A stretch of 6,866 nucleotides of DNA, from NCBI GenBank assembly GCA_947169455.1, contig CAMVPV010000068.1:1-6866 (forward strand), given 5' to 3'. Position numbers and translations under genes: made by a program. Below are positions 1 to 5,571 of this stretch, in pieces. Position 1 is the first letter of the stretch. The number at the start of each line of letters is the position of its first letter. This stretch comes from an uncultured Clostridia bacterium. Lineage in GTDB: Bacteria; Bacillota_A; Clostridia; Oscillospirales; Ruminococcaceae. The notes beneath the pieces are model-generated. The model was not told the DNA's origin and searched no databases. It worked only from the letters and a program-made list of their open reading frames with translations.

Positions 1-198
1 AACCTGAGAGCGACATGGTCGGGTCAGGGCGCAACGGAGTTCTACACGAGATTTGATTCGATAATGGCGAAGTGCGAGGAACTGCTCAAGGTGGTAAATG
101 ATTATTCGGTAACGCTTTCGCAGAGCGCGGACGTTTACGACAGCAATGAGAAGAAGGTAACGGACAGCGCCAACAAGCTGAAGATACAGCTCAAGTGA
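1..198 (+). CDS. WXG100 family type VII secretion protein (ESAT-6-like), C-terminal part
   Basis: This is the 3' end of a gene whose start lies before the window. The frame is open from base 1 and ends at the TGA at 196-198, giving 65 residues. The visible part has the W-x-G turn (Trp-Ser-Gly at residues 6-8 of the fragment). A Gly-Ala-Thr-Glu-Phe stretch follows, then a long amphipathic helix with few prolines. This is the layout of the second half of the ~100-residue helical-hairpin WXG100 family. Such proteins are small dimeric substrates or partners of the FtsK/SpoIIIE-type (EssC/YukB) secretion machinery of Gram-positive bacteria. About 35 residues would be missing at the N terminus. No clear YxxxD/E export tag can be assigned, although a Tyr-Asp-Ser-Asn-Glu stretch lies in the second helix. 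The next gene starts 13 nt later and is probably co-transcribed. The family call is fairly secure. The role as effector partner or free substrate is open. Confidence 0.82.
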   Translation, partial: NLRATWSGQGATEFYTRFDSIMAKCEELLKVVNDYSVTLSQSADVYDSNEKKVTDSANKLKIQLK

Positions 199-211
199 CC
201 GGGAGGTATAT

Positions 212-1138
212 ATGGGCGCTGTAAAAATATCGGTAAAGGCGCTTGCCCCCGAAAAGGCTGTTTTCAGCAATGCAGCAAAAAACGCAAGAGATGTCATTGA
301 GACGGTAAAAAACGCACAGAGGTCGATAGGCAGTGACAGGATGTTCGATGAGGCAAGGCGTTCTCTCGCAAGGCTCGCGGAACTTATCGAAAAGCGTGCG
401 CGCACTCTCGAAGCGCTCACCGATGCGCTTGAAGCAGCATCGGTAAGCTACGGCAATGCGCAGTCGCAGGGCGTCAAGGCTGTTACGGAGCTGAAAGCGC
501 ACAATACCGATTTCTATGGCAATCCCGTCCATGTATCGGCGGCGTCGGGAGCGGCAGCAGCTGCTGCGGGAACGGCGGCGTACAGTACGGAAACGGGAGC
601 GGTCTCCGCGCAGGGTGCTGCGGCAGCTCCGGCAGGAGATACCGTGATAAATAATTACGAAGAGAATATCTATATCACAAATAACTATAACGGCACCGAC
701 AGCTATGCACACACGCCGTCAGAGGAGACTGTGTCGTCTGCTGCGGCTGCGGCTGCCTCTGCTGTACCGTCGGCAGCTTCTGCTGCGCCGTCAGTATCCG
801 ATGTGCCGTCGGCAGCACTGCCGCACGCTGCAGAGATATCAACGGCTGTTCCTGAGGACATCTCCTCCGGTGCAGCTGCTTATGATGCTGCACAGCTCGC
901 TGCTGCCGCACCTGCGGACAGCACAGGCGGAAGAACAGCCGCAGTCGTCGCAGGCGGAGCGCTGGGAGCGGCTGCGCTGGTCGGGGCTGCTGCCGGTCTG
1001 ACCGAGATACACCGTGAAAAGACCGAAAAGAAGATCATAGAGAAGCAGCTTGAGGAAGCACGCGAAAAGCTGCGCAGGATCGAGAACGAGGAGGATCGTA
1101 TAAGAGCAGCCTCCTCTGCGGACGATGTGTCTGGATAA
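212..1138 (+). CDS. T7SS-linked Ala-rich protein with glycine-zipper membrane helix
   Basis: I do not recognise a named family. The start is set by GGGAGG at 201-206, 5 nt before the ATG. The 308-residue product has distinct zones. Residues 1-~105 are predicted helical, charged and proline-poor, compatible with a WXG100/LXG-like bundle but without a W-x-G turn. Residues ~108-143 and ~165-238 are Ala/Ser/Pro-rich linkers. Between them, residues 144-161 form an Asn/Tyr/Ile patch with two Asn-Asn-Tyr copies (147-149 and 157-159). Residues 242-263 are a Gly/Ala-rich hydrophobic helix with two GxxxG steps (G248/G252 and G258/G262). Residues 264-300 are a Lys/Glu/Arg-rich helix, probably a coiled coil. 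There is no N-terminal signal peptide, so any export would be through T7SS, or the protein is a C-terminally anchored membrane component. Its position 13 nt after a WXG100 gene suggests a secretion partner, chaperone or effector. Function is unknown. Confidence 0.85.
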   Translation: MGAVKISVKALAPEKAVFSNAAKNARDVIETVKNAQRSIGSDRMFDEARRSLARLAELIEKRARTLEALTDALEAASVSYGNAQSQGVKAVTELKAHNTDFYGNPVHVSAASGAAAAAAGTAAYSTETGAVSAQGAAAAPAGDTVINNYEENIYITNNYNGTDSYAHTPSEETVSSAAAAAASAVPSAASAAPSVSDVPSAALPHAAEISTAVPEDISSGAAAYDAAQLAAAAPADSTGGRTAAVVAGGALGAAALVGAAAGLTEIHREKTEKKIIEKQLEEAREKLRRIENEEDRIRAASSADDVSG

Positions 1139-1186
1139 GGGCAGTCCGGAAATACTGTTATTCATGGTATTGTTTGCAGATACCCC

Positions 1187-1215
1187 TTGACAGGACCGTA
1201 CTGCCGTGTTATAAT
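1187..1215 (+). promoter_or_regulatory. Perfect sigma-A promoter with extended -10
   Basis: TTGACA at 1187-1192 and TATAAT at 1210-1215 are both exact consensus and are separated by exactly 17 nt. A TGT triplet at 1207-1209 adds the extended -10 element. Transcription would begin near G1222. This is the strongest promoter in the window. It does not point directly at a protein start, because the first terminator-like hairpin begins about 7 nt after the predicted start site. Confidence 0.85.
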
Positions 1216-1228
1216 ATAACTGCCGCAG

Positions 1229-1255
1229 AAGAGCGGGGGCAAGACCGCTCTTTTT
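1229..1255 (+). terminator. Rho-independent terminator-like hairpin 1
   Basis: AAGAGCGG (1229-1236) pairs perfectly with CCGCTCTT (1245-1252) around an 8-nt loop, and a run of five T (1251-1255) follows. It lies 90 nt after the stop of the T7SS-linked gene and can end that operon. Because a strong promoter lies immediately upstream, it may also stop or pause short transcripts starting near 1222. Confidence 0.75.
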
Positions 1256-1271
1256 CAGGTTTTCATGTGCA

Positions 1272-1309
1272 GAAGCCTTATTCTTGATCGATTAAGGCTT
1301 CATTTTTTT
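1272..1309 (+). terminator. Rho-independent terminator 2
   Basis: GAAGCCTTA (1272-1280) pairs perfectly with TAAGGCTTC (1293-1301) around a 12-nt loop that contains the palindrome ATCGAT. Seven T residues follow at 1303-1309. This is the stronger terminator of the tandem pair because of its longer stem and longer T-run. Confidence 0.8.
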
Positions 1310-1322
1310 ACCGCTTCGCATT

Positions 1323-1366
1323 TATTACAGCAAGTCAGACTGTATGATGCGGTCTGACTTGTAATA
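1323..1366. repeat. Long bulged inverted repeat upstream of the HEXXH gene
   Basis: TATTAC (1323-1328) pairs with GTAATA (1361-1366), and AAGTCAGAC (1332-1340) pairs with GTCTGACTT (1352-1360). This makes 15 base pairs, with a 3-nt bulge (1329-1331) on one side only and an 11-nt loop. No T-run follows on the + strand, and none is found at the far end on the - strand, so it is not an obvious terminator. It could be an operator for a dimeric regulator or an RNA structure in the leader of the gene at 1494. Confidence 0.6.
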
Positions 1367-1493
1367 TTCAACGCACGACGCGGTATTTATGTATATCTGC
1401 ATATATTTCCGCGCGCTGCGCACAGCGATCAGCGGCTCGCATTTACCGGGATATCCGGATAAGATACAGTGACATTCAGGGAGGAAACGTAAT

Positions 1494-2936
1494 ATGTTCA
1501 GCAGGATAACTGAAAAAAGGAAAATGGATACGGCAGTAAGAGCAGTGAGTATCATCCTGGCGGCTTTCATAGCTGTTTCGCTTATCGCTCTGCCTGCCGC
1601 CGCTTATTCCCGGAAGAAAAACGATATCGGTGCTCAGCTGGATAGTATCGCCCGGCTGCATGAGGACGTCATATCCGACTATAAGAGCGGCAGATATAAA
1701 AAGCGGGAAAAAGCCGAGCTGCGTGTATTGTTTGTAAAATGCAGCAATGTCACTATGAAGATAGACGGCAAAAATCAGACGTTCAGGTTCAGCCGCGGCT
1801 CCGATACCGACAGGGTCATCGATCACAGCATACTCAGGTTCAGGCAGACTGTTGAAGAGATGACCGGTAACAGCGTTAAGATAGTACCGTACAGTATATG
1901 GATCAATGATGCCATGACACTGCCGGCGGAAGGTTTCGGGTATAATGAGGTCAGCCGCCTGACTTCAAAGCGAATACCGGTAACTGATTACCATTCGGTA
2001 TTCTTTTTCAGCGGCAGGCAGGTGGGCTACGGCACTACCGGAAAGAACCTGCTGCTGTCTGCTTATGGAGAGTCCTGCGTTTTCCCGCTTGATGTGAGCG
2101 CGGAAATGAAGAAGATCATCAGCAGGACACCGATGGAGGAAGAAAGAAAGGAACTGTGGACGTGCGGATATATCACACATGAATTCATCCATCAGATAGA
2201 TATCCCGGCAAAGGTCATCACGGGCGATGAACGCTTTCCGACCTGTCATCAGTATCAGGTCAGCGGGGATGCAGGGCTTGAACATCTCCGCCAGACAGGC
2301 ACGGGAAAGAATATATACCTTACCAATCCGGAAAACGGTCTGAAATGGAAATACGTTCCCGGAAAATATCCCGACCACATAGGTGATTACTATGAGGCTT
2401 TCTTCCGCGGCGAAATAATCGACACGAAGGACGGAAACAGGAAAAAGGGAATGTTCCCTGCAATGTGGAGGATGCTTTGTGCACCGGTCAGACTCGGCAC
2501 ATATACTATCAGGAACACGGCGACGAACAGATATCTGTACGCCTCTGACAGCAGTGACATTGCGGGTGCATCCGCGCTGGTGACCGTTTCCTCTCCCGAT
2601 ATGAAAAAGAAGAATGTGCAGTGGGATATCGTGTATGATATCAAGGCTGCGGATACGGGATGCTTCAGGCTGATACCCCGTCTCGACGATACCGAGCTTA
2701 TGAGAGCCGAAAAGAGCGATGTATATGATACAGCGGCGCTGTACAGGTCAGAATGGGGAGTTGAACCGACCGAAAACAAGAATTTCTCATTCAGGCTTTC
2801 GGAAAAGAACGGCGGTTACAGGATAGTGACCACTCTTGATGTGCTGAAGGGGTGCGCTCTCTGCGACAACGGCGGAGGGGTTGAATTCAGCAGCGGCAGT
2901 AACGATACATGGGAATTTGTCAGGGTATCTCAATGA
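1494..2936 (+). CDS. Secreted HEXXH putative zinc metallopeptidase with beta-trefoil tail
   Basis: This is a 480-residue protein. The start is supported by AGGGAGG at 1478-1484, 9 nt before the ATG. Residues 1-16 are basic, residues 17-33 are hydrophobic, and a Pro-Ala-Ala-Ala site (34-37) fits cleavage by signal peptidase I, so the protein is probably exported. The middle region carries His-Glu-Phe-Ile-His at 229-233, preceded by Tyr-Ile-Thr, which is a standard zincin motif with two zinc ligands and the catalytic Glu. The metzincin extension HxxGxxH is absent. A third ligand could be His295 or Glu301 in the later Asp-His-Ile-Gly-Asp-Tyr-Tyr-Glu stretch (294-301), but this is a guess. From about residue 334, a Gly-Thr-Tyr-Thr-Ile-Arg-Asn opening and ~145 residues of beta-type sequence resemble one ricin-type (CBM13-like) trefoil that may bind carbohydrate. 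I do not recognise the peptidase family. The oxidoreductase gene follows after 29 nt and is probably co-transcribed. Confidence 0.85.
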   Translation: MFSRITEKRKMDTAVRAVSIILAAFIAVSLIALPAAAYSRKKNDIGAQLDSIARLHEDVISDYKSGRYKKREKAELRVLFVKCSNVTMKIDGKNQTFRFSRGSDTDRVIDHSILRFRQTVEEMTGNSVKIVPYSIWINDAMTLPAEGFGYNEVSRLTSKRIPVTDYHSVFFFSGRQVGYGTTGKNLLLSAYGESCVFPLDVSAEMKKIISRTPMEEERKELWTCGYITHEFIHQIDIPAKVITGDERFPTCHQYQVSGDAGLEHLRQTGTGKNIYLTNPENGLKWKYVPGKYPDHIGDYYEAFFRGEIIDTKDGNRKKGMFPAMWRMLCAPVRLGTYTIRNTATNRYLYASDSSDIAGASALVTVSSPDMKKKNVQWDIVYDIKAADTGCFRLIPRLDDTELMRAEKSDVYDTAALYRSEWGVEPTENKNFSFRLSEKNGGYRIVTTLDVLKGCALCDNGGGVEFSSGSNDTWEFVRVSQ

Positions 2937-2965
2937 AATTGATATCATGAAAAGAGGGCGTCAGC

Positions 2966-3895
2966 ATGAAAGTATTTATAGTATATTGCCATCCGTCAGA
3001 GGATTCCTTTACGAGGAACATACGTGATGCATTCATCCGGGGCGTTGCCGATTCGGGAAATGAATATATACTGTCAGACCTGTACAGAATGGATTTCAGG
3101 ACTGACATGAGCGAAAAGGAATATCTCAGGGATGCCAATTACAGGAACACACCGGATATCGCGGCGGATGTGCTTGCCGAGCAGGAAAAGATAAACGCAT
3201 CGGATGCCATAGTCTTTATCTATCCGGTATTCTGGACAGAAGCGCCCGCAAAGCTTGTAGGGTGGTTTGACAGAGTGTGGTCTTACGGATTTGCATACGG
3301 CAGCGGCAGGACGATGAAGGTGCTTGAAAAGGCTTTAATTCTCTGTTCGGCGGGAAATCCGGCAGAAAGGCTGGAGCAGTTCGGGCTTCTTGGCAGCATG
3401 AAGCGGGTCATGTTCGGAGACAGGCTTTTCGGCAGGGCAAGGAATACACGGTTCGTCGTTTTTGACAATACCTCCCGGGAAAATGAGCTGCGCAGGAAGG
3501 ACTGGGAGCGGAATACCGAAAAAGCGTATGATATCGGGAAAAAACTGTTTGCTGACAGCGAAGAGGAGTTCTCCCTCGAGGACAGATATTTTACGGTTAC
3601 AGAAAACTCTGAGTCGGGGGAAGTCTCCGGCATGACGATATTCAGCTATCATCAGAAGGGGGATGTCATCTGGGCGGAATATTCCGGAGGAAATATAATA
3701 AAGGGCTTTCTGCTCGGAACGATGGACAGCGCTCATCATCTCCGGTTTGATTATCAGCATATCAATACCAGCGGCGAGCACAGATCGGGTTCATGCTGCT
3801 CCGAGCCGCGCATTGTGAACGGCAGGCTGAGATTTTATGAAAAATGGAAATGGACGATGGGCGGAGAGGGAACATCTGTTATTGAAGAGATATAA
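2966..3895 (+). CDS. Flavodoxin-fold NAD(P)H oxidoreductase fused to an extra C-terminal domain
   Basis: The 309-residue product has two parts. Residues 1-~197 match the Flavodoxin_2 family (NAD(P)H quinone oxidoreductase, MdaB/KefF type). The first strand is followed by Tyr-Cys-His-Pro-Ser, the phosphate-binding region of the FMN or FAD site. The Ile-Tyr-Pro-Val-Phe-Trp ... Pro-Ala-Lys-Leu-Val-Gly-Trp-Phe-Asp-Arg-Val motif is the family's most conserved block. Enzymes of this family transfer two electrons from NAD(P)H to quinones or similar acceptors in the cytoplasm. Residues ~205-309 are a separate domain with Ala-Glu-Tyr-Ser-Gly-Gly, Gln-His-Ile-Asn and Glu-Lys-Trp-Lys-Trp. From memory it resembles ~110-residue stand-alone Firmicutes proteins that are often labelled N-acetylglutamate synthase without good grounds. 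AGAGGG at 2953-2958, 7 nt before the ATG, supports the start. The gene follows the HEXXH gene closely. The acceptor is unknown. Confidence 0.9.
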   Translation: MKVFIVYCHPSEDSFTRNIRDAFIRGVADSGNEYILSDLYRMDFRTDMSEKEYLRDANYRNTPDIAADVLAEQEKINASDAIVFIYPVFWTEAPAKLVGWFDRVWSYGFAYGSGRTMKVLEKALILCSAGNPAERLEQFGLLGSMKRVMFGDRLFGRARNTRFVVFDNTSRENELRRKDWERNTEKAYDIGKKLFADSEEEFSLEDRYFTVTENSESGEVSGMTIFSYHQKGDVIWAEYSGGNIIKGFLLGTMDSAHHLRFDYQHINTSGEHRSGSCCSEPRIVNGRLRFYEKWKWTMGGEGTSVIEEI

Positions 3896-3965
3896 AGCTT
3901 TCGGTCAGTCCGTTCCAAATACGGGATGCTCTGTGCGGCAGGATAAAAACATAAGTAATTCTTTT

Positions 3966-3996
3966 TTGATACATGAAATATACATAAAAGTATGAT
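3966..3996 (+). promoter_or_regulatory. Possible promoter for the GGDEF-lipoprotein operon
   Basis: TTGATA (3966-3971) and TATGAT (3991-3996) are each one base from consensus but are 19 nt apart, longer than ideal. The surrounding 3945-4055 region is clearly AT-richer than the genes, as expected of a promoter region. No clear terminator for the preceding gene was found in 3896-3965, so some read-through from upstream is possible. Confidence 0.35.
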
Positions 3997-4081
3997 AGAA
4001 TTATTACAATATGTGCAGTATGTCTGCCCGTAAACATTATAGATCATGTACAATACAGAATACTCAGCTGTGTTGTTATTT

Positions 4082-4087
4082 AAGGGA
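4082..4087 (+). promoter_or_regulatory. Ribosome binding site that decides the start of the GGDEF gene
   Basis: AAGGGA lies 9 nt before the ATG at 4097. The earlier in-frame ATG at 4046 has no purine-rich site upstream, and its 17 extra residues are not typical of a cytoplasmic N terminus before a membrane anchor. The 4097 start gives a Lys/Arg-rich N terminus followed by the first membrane helix. Confidence 0.7.
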
Positions 4088-4096
4088 TATATTGAA

Positions 4097-5560
4097 ATGG
4101 CAAAAGAAACGAATGATGCAAAACGCAGAGCAAAAGATAAAAAGAACAGCAGCGGCACGTTCACTCCGCGGCAGGTGCGGTATGCCGTTTCAACAGCGAT
4201 AGTTCTGATAAGTCTCCTGCTCATCAGCGCCGCTTTTGTGGTAAATGTGTACTTTTCCACCGAAAACTCCTGCTATGAGGATCTTGCGGTCGAGACAGAG
4301 GATGCAATAGCCGATCTTGAGGACAATCTCCGCAGCGACAGGACTATGCTGCGCGTTATTGCAGGGCTTATCGCAAATTCCGGCGATATCGACTCGATAG
4401 AAGTGAGCGGATATCTTGCAAATTACAACGTCAACAGTATGATAACCCAGATGGGCGTGCTGCTCCCCGGCGATGAGCTCATGTCCTCCGGAGGTCACCG
4501 CGTAAGCGTTCAGGGAAAGCTCAGCTTTGCCGAAGAGGCTGAAAAGGGCGAACATATCAGCGGACAGCAGCCATCCGGTACGAATTCCAATACTCAGGTG
4601 ATACGCAGCTATGTACCGATACGCAAGGACGGAGAATGCATAGGGCTTCTGTTCAGCGCGTCAAGCCCGTCAAACATATCAAAGGCGTGGCTGCCCGATC
4701 TGTACGGAAGAAAGGGCTACTGCTATGTCGTTGACCGCAAGACCGGCGAGGTCATCATAAATACCTCATCCGATCAGCTCAAGGATATCCGCGATATCCC
4801 CTTCACCCAGACAGATGCGGGCTATACGAAGGAGAATGCCGTGGACGATATCCTCGGCGGAAGAAAGGGCTATTCCGTATTCAGCTCCGGAAGTACGAAC
4901 GAAAACCTTTATATGTGCTATCTCCCGTTCAGCATTGAAAACTGGGAAATGGTGGTGTTCGTTCCGGAAAGCTCGGTGTTCTCAGAGGTCGCACCCATCA
5001 GAAAATGGGTGTACACAATGATAGCAGCAGCATGTCTGATAATCGTTATCTATGCGCTGTGGCTCGCGCGGGAGATACGCGCATCTATCGCCGACACAGA
5101 GATGAGAGCCAATATCGATGTGCTCACTGGTCTTCAGAACCGCAACCGCTATGAGGCTTATCTCAGGGAGCTCGAAGGCTCGGATGAAAAGCTGACCTGC
5201 CTTTATATCGATGCGAACGGACTGCATGACCTCAACAACAGCAAGGGACATTTTGCGGGTGACCAGATGCTGCGGTTCATCGCAGATACGCTGAAGATAC
5301 AGTTCAGCGACGGGCATATATACCGTATCGGCGGAGATGAATTCGTCGTGTTCCAGTCCGGCAAGACCGAGGAAGAGATAAATGAATGTCTCGTCAACTT
5401 CCATGAAGCGCTTCAGCGCAATGATTACCATGCGGCAGTAGGCACCTGCGTATATGGTTTCGGCATGAGCGTTGAACAGCTCATCAAGAACGCCGAAAAG
5501 GAAATGTATGAGGCAAAACATAAATATTACGAAAAGATAGGTAAAGTGATAAGGTTATAG
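4097..5560 (+). CDS. Membrane-bound diguanylate cyclase with extracellular dCache sensor
   Basis: The 487-residue product makes the second messenger c-di-GMP from two GTP, under control of an outside signal. Residues 1-28 are a basic cytoplasmic start, ~30-52 a first membrane helix, ~53-303 an extracellular double-Cache-like sensor, and ~305-325 a second membrane helix. The sensor carries a Gly-Tyr-Cys-Tyr-Val-Val-Asp strand and a later Trp-Glu-Met-Val-Val-Phe-Val-Pro, both typical of Cache folds. Residues ~339-487 form the GGDEF domain. It begins with Asp-Val-Leu-Thr-Gly-Leu-Gln-Asn-Arg (341-349). Asp372 sits at the metal position, Asn380 and Asp389 at guanine-binding positions, and the signature Gly-Gly-Asp-Glu-Phe is intact at 412-416. 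The enzyme should therefore be active. The RxxD inhibitory site normally found five residues before the signature is absent, so product feedback at the I-site is not expected. A lipoprotein gene follows after 11 nt in the same operon. The start at 4097 is preferred over 4046 on ribosome-site grounds. Confidence 0.92.
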   Translation: MAKETNDAKRRAKDKKNSSGTFTPRQVRYAVSTAIVLISLLLISAAFVVNVYFSTENSCYEDLAVETEDAIADLEDNLRSDRTMLRVIAGLIANSGDIDSIEVSGYLANYNVNSMITQMGVLLPGDELMSSGGHRVSVQGKLSFAEEAEKGEHISGQQPSGTNSNTQVIRSYVPIRKDGECIGLLFSASSPSNISKAWLPDLYGRKGYCYVVDRKTGEVIINTSSDQLKDIRDIPFTQTDAGYTKENAVDDILGGRKGYSVFSSGSTNENLYMCYLPFSIENWEMVVFVPESSVFSEVAPIRKWVYTMIAAACLIIVIYALWLAREIRASIADTEMRANIDVLTGLQNRNRYEAYLRELEGSDEKLTCLYIDANGLHDLNNSKGHFAGDQMLRFIADTLKIQFSDGHIYRIGGDEFVVFQSGKTEEEINECLVNFHEALQRNDYHAAVGTCVYGFGMSVEQLIKNAEKEMYEAKHKYYEKIGKVIRL

Positions 5561-5571
5561 GGGGCGGTAAA

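Larger units (their letters stand above)
1222..1309 (+). ncRNA. Candidate small RNA of two hairpins (~88 nt)
   Basis: A transcript from the promoter at 1187-1215 would consist of a 7-nt 5' end, hairpin 1 (1229-1252), a U-rich single-stranded linker (about 1253-1271) and hairpin 2 with a terminal U-run (1272-1309). It contains no open reading frame with a ribosome site: an ATG at 1265-1267 opens 30 codons, but with no good Shine-Dalgarno sequence. I do not recognise a known RNA family and it does not match my memory of SRP RNA, 6S RNA or common riboswitches. It could instead be the attenuated leader of the gene at 1494, or promoter and terminators that merely lie close together. Confidence 0.38.
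1139..1493. other. 355-nt intergenic region rich in regulatory structure
   Basis: No convincing gene lies here. In order it holds 48 nt without clear structure, a perfect sigma-A promoter (1187-1215), a first terminator-like hairpin (1229-1255), a second one (1272-1309), a long bulged inverted repeat (1323-1366), a small GC-rich stem (CGCTG 1414-1418 with CAGCG 1423-1427), and the Shine-Dalgarno sequence of the next gene (1478-1484). No second strong promoter was seen between the hairpins and the next start. The next gene either depends on read-through or has a weak or activator-dependent promoter. Confidence 0.75.

Noticed and set aside
191..712. 173-residue - strand frame with an Arg/Ser/Cys-rich product
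   Set aside because: It is antisense to the Ala-rich T7SS-linked gene; its odd composition is the mirror of GC-rich Ala codons.
731..830. Short direct repeats in the Ala/Ser/Pro-coding stretch (repeated ccgtcggcagc)
   Set aside because: They reflect a repeated Val-Pro-Ser-Ala-Ala peptide unit and codon bias in a low-complexity linker, not a mobile element or CRISPR array.
705..1001. 98-residue + strand frame rich in Arg, Leu and Gln
   Set aside because: It is a shifted frame of the Ala/Ser/Pro linker and membrane helix of the 212-1138 gene, with no ribosome site.
1414..1427. Small GC-rich stem CGCTG/CAGCG before the 1494 start
   Set aside because: A stem of only 5 bp in GC-rich sequence is likely by chance, and it does not cover the ribosome site.
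1325..1570. 81-residue - strand frame with a hydrophobic, signal-like N terminus
   Set aside because: The hydrophobic start is the antisense of the signal peptide at 1540-1610, no Shine-Dalgarno sequence precedes it, and it runs through the inverted repeat.
4046..4096. Upstream in-frame ATG of the GGDEF gene, and an overlapping 63-residue frame from 4011
   Set aside because: There is no ribosome site before 4046, whereas AAGGGA precedes 4097 at a good distance. The 4011 frame is out of phase with the real gene and has no family features.
3896..4096. Possible c-di-GMP riboswitch before the cyclase gene
   Set aside because: I could not find the conserved GEMM-type core or its paired stems; the region is mainly AT-rich with only a 4-bp stem (CCGT/ACGG near 3910-3924).
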